NCBI RefSeq assembly: GCF_001688725.2
Contig: NZ_CP015401.2
Location: 2,604,001 to 2,668,000 of the forward strand
Direction of reading: 5' to 3'
DNA length: 64,000 nucleotides
Source: Bacteroides caecimuris
GTDB lineage: Bacteria; Bacteroidota; Bacteroidia; Bacteroidales; Bacteroidaceae
The stretch's first letter is position 1. Each line of letters begins with the position of its first letter. Shown here in pieces: positions 1 through 8,140 of this stretch. Position numbers and translations under genes: made by a program. The notes below the pieces were generated by a model. It worked only from the letters and a program-made list of their open reading frames with translations. It was not told the DNA's origin and did not search any database.

Positions 1-1626
1 GATAGTATCGTTATCCACTGTACTATAGGGATTCCTGATTCTGCGAGAGACATCCACACGGACTACAGAAGCGGCTTCACGCAAGCCACCTGCCTGAATA
101 ATCAGGTCTTCAAGCGTCATATTGTCAGCGTAAGAATAGGAATCCGGTTTTGCCACTTCGCCGTGGATGACAACATCCCCCCTATCTTCCAGATCATGGA
201 TGCTCGGAATATAAAGAATGTCGTTTTTCGTCAGGATAATATTTTGGGAAGTGCCATCCATGATGGCTTTAATGTCAACAGGGACAACTTCAGTAGTGAG
301 GTCCTCACGCTGGCGATAAAGGACGGCACGGTTCAGGAAAGCATCACCCGTCAAGCCTTGGGCTTCGTTAACCAGTTCGCGGACCGTATTCAGTCTGCCG
401 TTGAGCTGGTAGATGCCGGGGCGGTAAACGGCACCACGGATTTCAAGCTTATTAGTGAAGCGGTTGAGGATGGCCTCGGCGGTCACGACATCACCGTTAC
501 GCATTTTATAGACACTATAGTCAAGGTCTTTGACCGTGTTCACTTCATATTCCTGCCCGTTTTGGCGTACCACACGCAGTGAACGGGTGTAAGCGTCGGC
601 GTCAAAGCCACCGGCGTAACTGATAAGGGTGGACAGGTTCTCGTCCTTCTTCATTTCGAAACGCATCGGGCGTTTCACTTTCCCGTCGATCTTGACCAGG
701 ACCTCATAGGCGGGAACAATCACCACATCGCCTTCCTGAAGGCGGATGTCATCCTGGATGTTGCCTTTCATGATGAACTGGTAGACGTCGATCGTGGCGA
801 TGTTTTTGCCGTTACGCACCAGTTGGACATTGCGGAGGCTGCCTATGTCGCTGACTCCTCCGGCACGGTAAAGCGCATGGAAGACAGTAGAGAAGGAAGA
901 AAGGGAATAAGTGCCCGGCTGGACCACTTCACCCATCACATTGATCTGGATAGTACGGATGCCGCCCAGAGTCAGACGGATGTCAGAAGTAGGGTCATTC
1001 GTATTATTGAGACCATTATATATCTTGTTTAATGTTCGCTTGAGATAGTCATTGGCTTCAGCAATAGTCATACCGCTCAGGTTGACGGGACCGATTTTCT
1101 GGATGTTGATCGTGCCGTCAGGGGAGATCTGTTGGCGGATCGTGTTCTGGCTGGCTCCCCAGATGTCGATGATCACTTCATCACCCGGACCCAGGCGGTA
1201 ATTTAAAGGGGTGGCGATGTTGACACTGGGTTCAAAAGTCAGGTTACGGGTATTGAAGATGTTGCGTCCGAAAACCTGGTTGCTACGGGCAAGGTCTTCA
1301 GTACCAGGACGGTCTTCCAGTATATCGGAAGTGTTCTCGTCCATCTCTTCACGAAGGCGTGATTCATTGACATCCGTACCGGCAGCGTTGGAGGCATTGA
1401 CATTGTTCTGTTGCTCATAGAGCTGCTTCACACGCATGGCCTGTTCCTTGGTCACGCCTTTGCGTGCCAGTTCGGAGGCGAGTTGCTTTTGTTCTTTTCC
1501 CTGCTTGATCCCCTCTTTGACATACTCCAATACCTGGGAGTCGCTCATGGTTTGAGCCATCAAAGGAGAGAAAACTCCCAACAGCAGAATAAATAAAAAT
1601 ACGTTAAAGTTTTTTTGTGTCGTCAT
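1..1626 (-). CDS. Polysaccharide export outer-membrane protein, Wza-like (partial, 3' end outside window)
   Basis: Outer-membrane export channel component expected to carry capsular polysaccharide across the outer membrane. The frame opens at ATG 1626 and stays open to the left edge (542 codons seen). A hydrophobic N-terminus ending PLMAQ looks like a signal peptide; a helical Q/K/E-rich stretch follows (about 25-110), then a poly_export domain starting near residue 140 (PLNYRLGPGDEVIIDIWG). At least four SLBB-type beta-grasp repeats follow, with the cores VMGEVVQPGTY, IDGKVKRPMRF, IRGAVYRPGIY and IHGEVAKPDSY. The start overlaps the 3' end of upxY by 23 nt in another frame, implying translational coupling. 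This is the first structural gene of the capsule operon, so its transcription should depend on the invertible promoter and on UpxY. Confidence 0.9.
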   Translation of the reverse strand, partial: MTTQKNFNVFLFILLLGVFSPLMAQTMSDSQVLEYVKEGIKQGKEQKQLASELARKGVTKEQAMRVKQLYEQQNNVNASNAAGTDVNESRLREEMDENTSDILEDRPGTEDLARSNQVFGRNIFNTRNLTFEPSVNIATPLNYRLGPGDEVIIDIWGASQNTIRQQISPDGTINIQKIGPVNLSGMTIAEANDYLKRTLNKIYNGLNNTNDPTSDIRLTLGGIRTIQINVMGEVVQPGTYSLSSFSTVFHALYRAGGVSDIGSLRNVQLVRNGKNIATIDVYQFIMKGNIQDDIRLQEGDVVIVPAYEVLVKIDGKVKRPMRFEMKKDENLSTLISYAGGFDADAYTRSLRVVRQNGQEYEVNTVKDLDYSVYKMRNGDVVTAEAILNRFTNKLEIRGAVYRPGIYQLNGRLNTVRELVNEAQGLTGDAFLNRAVLYRQREDLTTEVVPVDIKAIMDGTSQNIILTKNDILYIPSIHDLEDRGDVVIHGEVAKPDSYSYADNMTLEDLIIQAGGLREAASVVRVDVSRRIRNPYSTVDNDTI

Positions 1627-2200
1627 TACTAATCTTTATGGGTTCTACATAACCGATTGGCATATCTACACAAGCACAGCCAAGCATATTTAAACGAACG
1701 GCAATCTTACTCTTCCCCCCGACGGTCACGAGTTCGCCGACAAGACCGCTCAAAGGGCCTTTGATCACACGGACTTTCTCGCCACGCGCCAATGGAGTGT
1801 CATTCATACAGACTGCTTCTTCGGAATAATCGAGCATGAAACGGAAACGGGCCATCTGCTCGTCAGGAATAACGGCAGGAGCGCTTTCACCACGCATCAC
1901 CATATAACGGCTGACTGTGGAGAAGCTAAGGACTTCCATACGCTCTTTGGGAGTGACATGGACAAAAACCATCATGGGAAGCAAAACGGTGTCAACCACC
2001 TTCCGACGGTCGCTCCATTGATGGATCTGCTGCTGGACGGGAACAAAAGAATCAATTCCCATCTTAGACAAACGTTCGGCAACCTTCTTCTCGTGATGCA
2101 TACGAACGAGTGCCACATACCAACGTTTTGAGTGTGCTACGCCTTCCCCTGTCCCACTTATAGGCCCGGCATTTACTGATTTTGACTTCGTTAAAATCAT
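1604..2200 (-). CDS. upxY: UpxY-family capsule transcription antiterminator (NusG-like)
   Basis: 198-residue NusG/RfaH-type protein. Residues about 25-115 form the NGN domain (KRWYVALVRMHHEKKVAERL at its start) and about 138-190 a KOW domain (ARGEKVRVIKGPLSGLVGEL). Bacteroides UpxY proteins are known to prevent premature termination in the untranslated leader of their own capsule operon; that role is inferred here from family and position. It is the first gene after the invertible promoter segment and overlaps the Wza-like gene. No UpxZ-type inhibitor gene lies between it and the export gene, unlike the usual upxY-upxZ order in B. fragilis. Confidence 0.92.
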   Translation of the reverse strand: MILTKSKSVNAGPISGTGEGVAHSKRWYVALVRMHHEKKVAERLSKMGIDSFVPVQQQIHQWSDRRKVVDTVLLPMMVFVHVTPKERMEVLSFSTVSRYMVMRGESAPAVIPDEQMARFRFMLDYSEEAVCMNDTPLARGEKVRVIKGPLSGLVGELVTVGGKSKIAVRLNMLGCACVDMPIGYVEPIKISNDDTKKL

Positions 2201-2224
2201 ATTTTTTTACCCCATGTTATTCCG

Positions 2225-2513
2225 TTACTTCTTAGGTAACGGAAATATATTCGCTACAAAGATAGGTAAAAATATTAATAGCAAACAAGCAAAAAACTTC
2301 TTTTTTTCCTTTTTCTCTAAAATATGCAACATGAATCTATCTGAACATGAAAAATAACGTTTTCATGCTCAAGGAATTTTTATTACCTAAATTCAAAAAA
2401 GTATTATATTGAATGTTAGGTATCCGCTTTTATATTCCCTCATAATCGATTTTTTTCCTTTTTACACTGCTATGTGTATCCTATATGTGTATTATCCGTT
2501 ACCTAAGAAGTAA
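2225..2513. promoter_or_regulatory. Invertible promoter segment bounded by 19-bp inverted repeats
   Basis: TTACTTCTTAGGTAACGGA at 2225-2243 recurs as its exact reverse complement at 2495-2513, enclosing 251 bp. The segment lies between a tyrosine recombinase gene and upxY, and contains a minus-strand promoter candidate close to its upxY-proximal end. This is the arrangement of phase-variable Bacteroides capsule promoters. In the orientation given, the promoter faces upxY (ON). Confidence 0.85.
2257..2285 (-). promoter_or_regulatory. Putative Bacteroides promoter for the capsule operon
   Basis: On the minus strand TATCTTTG (2264-2257) matches the -7 consensus TAnnTTTG and TTTG (2285-2282) lies 17 bp upstream as a -33 box, slightly short of the usual 19-21 bp. 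Both boxes are inside the invertible segment, and the predicted start near 2250 leaves about 50 nt before the upxY ATG at 2200. No matching -7 box was seen pointing the other way inside the segment. Confidence 0.55.
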
Positions 2514-2557
2514 TACCAGCATTAAATCCCTAATCTATAATGCCTTAACAATATTAA

Positions 2558-3502
2558 TCAGAACATTTTAAAACTACATACGTAAGAATAATTCAATTTA
2601 TTAACTTTTGTTCTTTCTTCCAATTCGAAACCCTTTAAATATATCTGTGTTGTTTTAATAGATTTGTGCCCTAATGATTCGCTAATCATCTCGATAGAAA
2701 CACCTCTGTACTTGGCAGTCGTAGCCCAAGAATGCCGGAGCGTGTAAGATGTGACGGATGAAGATATCCTTAATTTTTTGGACAGGCTTTTCAAGTCATT
2801 ATTGAAACGTCTCAAGGCTGACTGATATTCACGATAGGCCTCCTCTTCGTCTCTCTTGTATGCTCCGCTTAATATTCGAAAAAGATAATCTGGATAATCT
2901 GGGCTCCGGGCATCGTTTTTATTGTACAATCCCCCGATTGCATTGTGCGCTGACTCCAACACTTCTATACTCATAGGAGTACCGGTCTTGAGACGATTGT
3001 ACTTTAAAAGACCTTGTTTCAAATTGGATTTTTCCAGATGGGCCAAATCAGAAAAAGGCATTCCACAAAACTGAAATAACAGATTGGCAATAGCCTGTGT
3101 CCGGCGAAGTTTTTCCGATTGAGGATCTTTGTTTAGTAGCATGTGAAGTTCACCGATCGGGATGGCTTTCTTCTGACGTGTGTCTACCCCGGTAAATACC
3201 TCTCGGAACAAGCCATGTACATAAGGAGCCTGATGCGTATCGACTCCGCGATTGTAGATACTACGAAGCATACGCATATACGTAGAAATCGTATTAGGCT
3301 TCAAACGGGAAGCCAACAGATAATTGCTATACCTCTTGAGAGTTTCGCGGTTTATCTTACTAAACGTAATGGATTGGGTCCCACAAAACCGCGAAAAAGA
3401 ACGAATAGCGTGTTTATACACGTGGGCCGTAGAATAACGCCCCTCTTGTCGCAAACAATTGATGTAATTGTTTGCGCAAATGGTAAATCGATTTTTTTCC
3501 AT
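2558..3502 (-). CDS. Tyrosine recombinase adjacent to capsule locus (putative promoter invertase)
   Basis: 314-residue phage-integrase-family recombinase. An N-terminal SAM-like core-binding domain (about 5-85) precedes the catalytic domain. Visible active-site elements are Lys172, Arg256 in YTLRHSWA, His279 in LGHKS and the nucleophile Tyr288. The first catalytic Arg, expected in the family motif RGMxFxDLA, is replaced by Cys146 (QFCGMPFSDLAHL; codon TGT, one transition from CGT). It lies directly upstream of the invertible segment on the same strand, so it is the natural candidate to flip it. Loss of Arg I could reduce or abolish activity, in which case another genomic recombinase would do the job. 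The order recombinase, upxY, export gene is typical of B. thetaiotaomicron capsule loci. Confidence 0.9.
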   Translation of the reverse strand: MEKNRFTICANNYINCLRQEGRYSTAHVYKHAIRSFSRFCGTQSITFSKINRETLKRYSNYLLASRLKPNTISTYMRMLRSIYNRGVDTHQAPYVHGLFREVFTGVDTRQKKAIPIGELHMLLNKDPQSEKLRRTQAIANLLFQFCGMPFSDLAHLEKSNLKQGLLKYNRLKTGTPMSIEVLESAHNAIGGLYNKNDARSPDYPDYLFRILSGAYKRDEEEAYREYQSALRRFNNDLKSLSKKLRISSSVTSYTLRHSWATTAKYRGVSIEMISESLGHKSIKTTQIYLKGFELEERTKVNKLNYSYVCSFKMF

Positions 3503-3795
3503 AAATTATAACTTATCTCATAAGTGTTATTAAAAAAACGTGCGGAATATAGTAAGATTATAGATAAAATGAATCACAATTTTAAATTTAGTCACTGTGC
3601 CAGATGGAAAATCGAATAATTTCTAAAAAAAATAAGTGAAGCCATGCAGTATTTTCAATAACCGTGCATTTAACTTATAAAAGAGGAAAAAGGAAATCAA
3701 ACCATATATCATTAAAATCTATAACCTGAGCTTAACAAGTGAAGTGGGGAAAAATAAAAGAGAGAGAGTTTTTAGACAAGATCCCCAAGAATGAA

Positions 3796-3829
3796 GAATC
3801 CCTGCCAATTTTCAAGTTGGCAGGGATTC
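3796..3829. terminator. Hairpin, 13-bp perfect stem (possible terminator)
   Basis: GAATCCCTGCCAA (3796-3808) pairs with TTGGCAGGGATTC (3817-3829) around an 8-nt loop, followed on the plus strand by ATTTTAA. It is the second of two tandem hairpins downstream of the TPR gene. The DNA from 3503 to 3795, upstream of the recombinase, shows no gene. Confidence 0.5.
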
Positions 3830-3851
3830 ATTTTAAGAATAAGGAGTAAAC

Positions 3852-3891
3852 AAATCACCCATACTACAGATCGTTGTAGTATGGGTGATTT
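3852..3891 (-). terminator. Terminator-like hairpin of the TPR gene, 16-bp perfect stem
   Basis: AAATCACCCATACTAC (3852-3867) pairs perfectly with GTAGTATGGGTGATTT (3876-3891). It starts 8 nt after the stop codon of the minus-strand TPR gene, and the minus strand continues with a T-rich run. It probably ends the long minus operon before the recombinase gene. Confidence 0.65.
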
Positions 3892-3898
3892 CATAAAT

Positions 3899-5605
3899 TT
3901 ACTTGCAGTATTTGGTAATCAACTCATCGACATTCGGATCACCCAGTTCTTTCGCTTTCTTAAAGTTGCCGCAAGCTTCATCTGTTTTCTTCAACTGTAT
4001 CTGGCAAAGCCCCAGCAAGCGGTAAGCCTCGGCATATTTAGGATCAGCCTTCAGTATATTATTCAAAATCTGAATAGCTTCTTCATAACGTCCTACACGC
4101 AGGTTTACCACTGCATGCTCCGCCTGATAGGTCAGGTCTGTCGGATTCATTTCGACTGCTTTAGCTATGTCGTCCAAGGCACGTTGGAATTGGCGTGCTT
4201 TCAAAGCGGCCTGTTCGCGATAGTAATAGAATACGTCGTTCACTTCTCCTTTGACTGCCGTATGATAAGCATCATAATCGAGCATCGCATTGCGTGGTTG
4301 GCCGGCATTCATGTTCATCTGCGCACGTTCCAACAGATATGGAGCAAAATCTGCTGTGATCGGTTGCGGGCAGCGGGCAATACAACTATCCATTAAAGCT
4401 ACGACTTCTTTCGGGTCACCTTTCGCCAGTTCCTTCGTCTTGGCAGCACTAAAGAAAGTGGCCGGAGAAGCAATGTTGCTGGCATTTACCTTTTCATAAG
4501 CTGCCAAAGCACCGGCATAATCTTGCTGGGCAAACAGTATATCGCCTTCCATTTGAATATAAATAGGCAGCGGATCAATAGCGATTGCCTGACGAACATT
4601 CTGCAAAGCAGTGTCATACGTCCAGTTTTTATACGTTTTTTCCGGCTTCGACAATTGATAAGCATATATCAGCTTACCTATATTATAATATACATCATCT
4701 TTTTTCTGGGCCACTTTCAAAGCTTGATTAAAGTCGGCAACTGCTTTATCATACCAAGTCTGATCGTCTTTACCTTTAGCTGCATAATAATTGGCACGAC
4801 GAAGATAGCCATCCGCATTGGCAGGAAACTGACGGATAAAATCATCCAACAGCTTTTCGTAATCGTCGCCCGACAGGCTCGAAGATGCCATAAACAAGTA
4901 CACTAATGCTTGGTCTTCCGTTTCAGGCAGACCTTTCCGGATGCCAATCTTTTTCAAAGCAGCGTCTCCCAAAGAAAGAGCACTGATTTTCTGCGACATG
5001 GCAAAAGCTGCTCCTGCGGCATAGCAAGTAGTCACCGTATCGACGCCGGATGATTTCTGCGCAATACCAAACACCTGACCTTCGGCATTCACCACCGGAC
5101 AGCTCACCATTTTATCTTTCATCTGCATACCTAATGTATAGTAATGATACTCTCCGGCTACTTTGGAAACATCTTTCACCTTACCAGTAACGCAAGCGAT
5201 ACTTTTTTGTGTAGAATAAGGAAGCATCCACGCATCGGCTCCCACTGCCGGAGCTGTTTTAGCCACCATCAGCGCAGGCACTTTCTTCTCGGTGATAGCC
5301 ACACGGAACTTAACGACATCATACATATCATTCGCCCCAAGTATCAAGCTAACCGGCATCTGCTTGCCTTCGGCAGTGATTACCACCGCACGTTCGGCTC
5401 CTTTAAAAAGCGTATAATCTGATAAAGCCAATCCGTCTTCAGACACAAAAAATCCGTTTCCGGTATTCAGCATTTTATCATTCTTATCATAAGTCACCAC
5501 AGAGAAGACTGCACGTTTTGCCTTCTCTACCCATTTGGGAGTTTGCGCCATGCTTCCCTGTATCAGGAAGAAAAGCAGCAAAGGTAGGATTAAAATCTTC
5601 TTCAT
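3899..5605 (-). CDS. Exported trypsin-like (probably inactive) protease domain with C-terminal TPR repeats
   Basis: A signal peptide (MKKILILPLLLFFLIQGS, cleavage after SMAQ) suggests periplasmic export. Residues about 25-215 resemble a chymotrypsin-fold domain: GNGFFVSEDGLALSDYTLFK sits where HtrA-type proteases carry the catalytic His, and SCPVVNAEGQVFGIAQ where GNSGGPV would be. His and the GNSGG Ser motif are both absent, so catalysis is unlikely. Residues about 240-570 are TPR-like helical pairs (VYYNIGKLIYAYQL, AEHAVVNLRVGRYEEAIQIL, AEAYRLLGLCQIQLKKTDEA). The start at 5605 gives a clean signal peptide and begins 1 nt after the upstream stop; an in-frame ATG at 5614 is the alternative. 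Function unknown; a protein-binding scaffold is the simplest reading. Confidence 0.82.
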   Translation of the reverse strand: MKKILILPLLLFFLIQGSMAQTPKWVEKAKRAVFSVVTYDKNDKMLNTGNGFFVSEDGLALSDYTLFKGAERAVVITAEGKQMPVSLILGANDMYDVVKFRVAITEKKVPALMVAKTAPAVGADAWMLPYSTQKSIACVTGKVKDVSKVAGEYHYYTLGMQMKDKMVSCPVVNAEGQVFGIAQKSSGVDTVTTCYAAGAAFAMSQKISALSLGDAALKKIGIRKGLPETEDQALVYLFMASSSLSGDDYEKLLDDFIRQFPANADGYLRRANYYAAKGKDDQTWYDKAVADFNQALKVAQKKDDVYYNIGKLIYAYQLSKPEKTYKNWTYDTALQNVRQAIAIDPLPIYIQMEGDILFAQQDYAGALAAYEKVNASNIASPATFFSAAKTKELAKGDPKEVVALMDSCIARCPQPITADFAPYLLERAQMNMNAGQPRNAMLDYDAYHTAVKGEVNDVFYYYREQAALKARQFQRALDDIAKAVEMNPTDLTYQAEHAVVNLRVGRYEEAIQILNNILKADPKYAEAYRLLGLCQIQLKKTDEACGNFKKAKELGDPNVDELITKYCK

Positions 5606-5606
5606 A

Positions 5607-6350
5607 TCAGTCATTATTTCTTTGTTTCACAGCTTCGTAAACCAGGATACCGGCAGCCACGGAAACATTCAAAGATTCGATAGTGCCCAGCATCGGGATT
5701 TTCACCCATTCGTCGCAGAGCGCAAGGTTATCATAAGAAACTCCTGTATCTTCCGCTCCCATGATGATGCACAGCGGTCCTGTATAATCGGCTTTTGTGT
5801 AGTCATAATCTCCTTTTTCGGTAGCAGCTACAATGCGGAAACCACTGTCTTTCAGATATTGCAGCGTTGAACGAAGGTTCTGTTCACGACACACAGGCAG
5901 CGTGTGCAGCGCTCCTGCCGATGTTTTCACGGCATCAGCATTGACAGACGCACTCCCGCGGGCCGGAATAATCACTGCATCGACAGCTGCACATTCGCAG
6001 GTACGGGCAATGGCTCCGAAATTACGTACATCGGTCACTCCGTCGAGCATAACAAAAAACGGATTTTTCCCTTGTTCGAACAGGAAAGGAACAAGATCTT
6101 CCGTTTTCTGATAAGTCACAGAAGAAATGAAAGCAACCACTCCCTGATGATTTTTCCGGGTAATGCGGTTGATACGTTCCACCGGAACACGCTGAACCGG
6201 TATCAGCAGCCCTTTCAAAGCAGCAAACAGTTCTTTGGAAAGATCACTCTGAATGTCTTTCTTTACCAGAATTTTATCAATTTCTTTACCTGCCTGAATG
6301 GCTTCTATCACGGCACGAACACCGAATATCATTTCACTTTTATCCAACAT
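5607..6350 (-). CDS. rlmB: 23S rRNA/tRNA 2'-O-ribose methyltransferase, TrmH/RlmB (SpoU) family
   Basis: 247-residue SPOUT methyltransferase expected to methylate a ribose 2'-OH in rRNA (RlmB-type) using S-adenosylmethionine. An N-terminal RNA-binding substrate domain (1-80; IFGVRAVIEAI) precedes the knotted catalytic domain. The three family motifs are clear: NFGAIARTCE (110-119), IIMGAEDTGVS (195-205) and IPMLGTIESLNVS (218-230). Length and the N-terminal domain fit RlmB/TrmH group 3. Substrate is not provable from sequence, so the symbol is provisional. The stop codon abuts the start of the TPR gene, so the two are likely co-transcribed. Confidence 0.88.
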   Translation of the reverse strand: MLDKSEMIFGVRAVIEAIQAGKEIDKILVKKDIQSDLSKELFAALKGLLIPVQRVPVERINRITRKNHQGVVAFISSVTYQKTEDLVPFLFEQGKNPFFVMLDGVTDVRNFGAIARTCECAAVDAVIIPARGSASVNADAVKTSAGALHTLPVCREQNLRSTLQYLKDSGFRIVAATEKGDYDYTKADYTGPLCIIMGAEDTGVSYDNLALCDEWVKIPMLGTIESLNVSVAAGILVYEAVKQRNND

Positions 6351-6452
6351 CTATTTGATTTACTATTTTACTATTTACAATTTACTACTTATCAGTTACC
6401 GCTTAACAATTCACTACCTCAACTATTTTGAATGAATCAATTTAGCCATTAA

Positions 6453-8114
6453 TTACTTAGCGGTAAGCAGGGATTTGGCATTGCTAAGGGCGGCCTCGGT
6501 CAGAGTGGCGCCACTAAGCATGTGAGCTATTTCCTCTACTCGTTCTTCATCGGTGAGACGGCGGATGTGACTGTTGGTTTCCGTATCGCTGTCTTTCTTA
6601 TATACTTTATAATGTGCACGTCCGCGGGCTGCAATCTGCGGCAAGTGGGTGATGCTGATTACCTGACGGTTCCGGTCGCCCATTTCCTGCATCATGTCCG
6701 CCATGCGGTCGGCTATTTCACCGGAGACTCCGGTATCTATTTCATCAAATACGATAGTCGGCAGTTTCACGGCTCCGGCAATCAATGCTTTGATAGAAAG
6801 CATGACGCGGGCAATTTCACCTCCCGAAGCTACGGACGAGATATTCTGCAAGGTGCCGTTCTTATTGGCAGAAAACAGGAAGTTGACTGTATCTTCTCCA
6901 TGCAATCCCGGTTCTTTCTTCAGTCCCATTTCGATCTGGAAACGAACATTCGGCATGCCCAACGGAATCAAGCGGGCTGCCAATTGCTTTTCTACTTCAC
7001 GCGCAGCTTTCGTACGGGCTTTGGTGAGCAGTTCTGCTTGTTGTTTCACTTGCTTATATTGTTCCTCTTTACGAACGGTCAGCTCGGCAATACGCTCATC
7101 GTATGAAGTGATGTCGGACAATTTGCTACGATATTCATCCGTCAACGCTATCAACTCGTCAAGAGTCTGTACCCGATGTTTCTGTTGCAGGGAATAAATC
7201 AGATTCAGCCGTTCGTTCACTTCTTCCAGGCGGACCGGATTAAATTCAACGGAATCACTTTGCGAAGAAACTTCGTGCGAAATATCTTTCAATTCGATAT
7301 AGGCGCTCTCCATACGTTCGGTAAGTTCCTTAGCAGGCTGATAGACTCTTTGCAAGCTATTCAGCGTATTCAGACTATCTTTCAGGTAAGAAAGCAATCC
7401 GCCTTCATCCGAGGCAAATGACTGTTCGACCCGGTAAAGTCCGGCTTTAATTTCCTCTGCATGACTTAGTGTTTCGGCTTCCTGCTCCAGTTCCTCCTGC
7501 TCCCCTTCTACAAGATGGGCCTCTTCGAGCTGCTCGAGTTGGAAACGGATATAATCTTCATCGGAACGGCTTTTTTCTGCCAATGACATTAATTCGGCCA
7601 ATTCGCGTTCTGTCTGCTTCCATTCGCCATAACGCAGATGGTATTTCTCCAATGCTGCATCATTATGCGCCAAAAGATCAAGCACGTTCAACTGGAATCC
7701 TTCTTTATTAAGTAACAGATTCTGATGTTGAGAATGTACATCTATCAACTGTTCGCCCAGCTCTTTCATCTGTGCCAGTGAAGCGGGAGTATCGTTGATG
7801 AATGCCCTGCTTTTGCCGGAAGCCTGTACCTCACGGCGCAAAATACACTCTTCATCATATTCCAATTCGTTTTCTTCAAAAAACGGACGCATACCGTAGG
7901 CAGCAATATCGAACCGTGCCTCTATAATACATTTGGAAGCTCCGCGACGAATCGCTTTCACATCGGCACGCTGCCCCAGCAGGAGTCCGATAGCTCCCAG
8001 AATAATTGATTTCCCGGCTCCCGTTTCACCTGTTATAACGGAAAAGCCTGTTTCAAAACTGATATCCAGTTTTTCTATCAACGCGTAATTCTGAATGTAT
8101 AGTGAACGTAACAA
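6453..8114 (-). CDS. recN: DNA repair protein RecN
   Basis: 553-residue SMC-like ATPase involved in double-strand break repair. The Walker A motif GETGAGKS (29-36) is near the N-terminus, a long coiled-coil centre runs from about 150 to 370, the ABC signature SSVASGGEIARVMLSIKAL follows, and Walker B is LPTIVFDEIDTGVSG. Length fits the family (about 550). The gene lies 26 bp downstream of coaBC on the same strand. The 102-bp gap towards the rRNA methylase is AT-rich with no visible gene. Confidence 0.96.
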   Translation of the reverse strand: MLRSLYIQNYALIEKLDISFETGFSVITGETGAGKSIILGAIGLLLGQRADVKAIRRGASKCIIEARFDIAAYGMRPFFEENELEYDEECILRREVQASGKSRAFINDTPASLAQMKELGEQLIDVHSQHQNLLLNKEGFQLNVLDLLAHNDAALEKYHLRYGEWKQTERELAELMSLAEKSRSDEDYIRFQLEQLEEAHLVEGEQEELEQEAETLSHAEEIKAGLYRVEQSFASDEGGLLSYLKDSLNTLNSLQRVYQPAKELTERMESAYIELKDISHEVSSQSDSVEFNPVRLEEVNERLNLIYSLQQKHRVQTLDELIALTDEYRSKLSDITSYDERIAELTVRKEEQYKQVKQQAELLTKARTKAAREVEKQLAARLIPLGMPNVRFQIEMGLKKEPGLHGEDTVNFLFSANKNGTLQNISSVASGGEIARVMLSIKALIAGAVKLPTIVFDEIDTGVSGEIADRMADMMQEMGDRNRQVISITHLPQIAARGRAHYKVYKKDSDTETNSHIRRLTDEERVEEIAHMLSGATLTEAALSNAKSLLTAK

Positions 8115-8140
8115 ACTAATTAAAAATTAAAATTTGAAAA

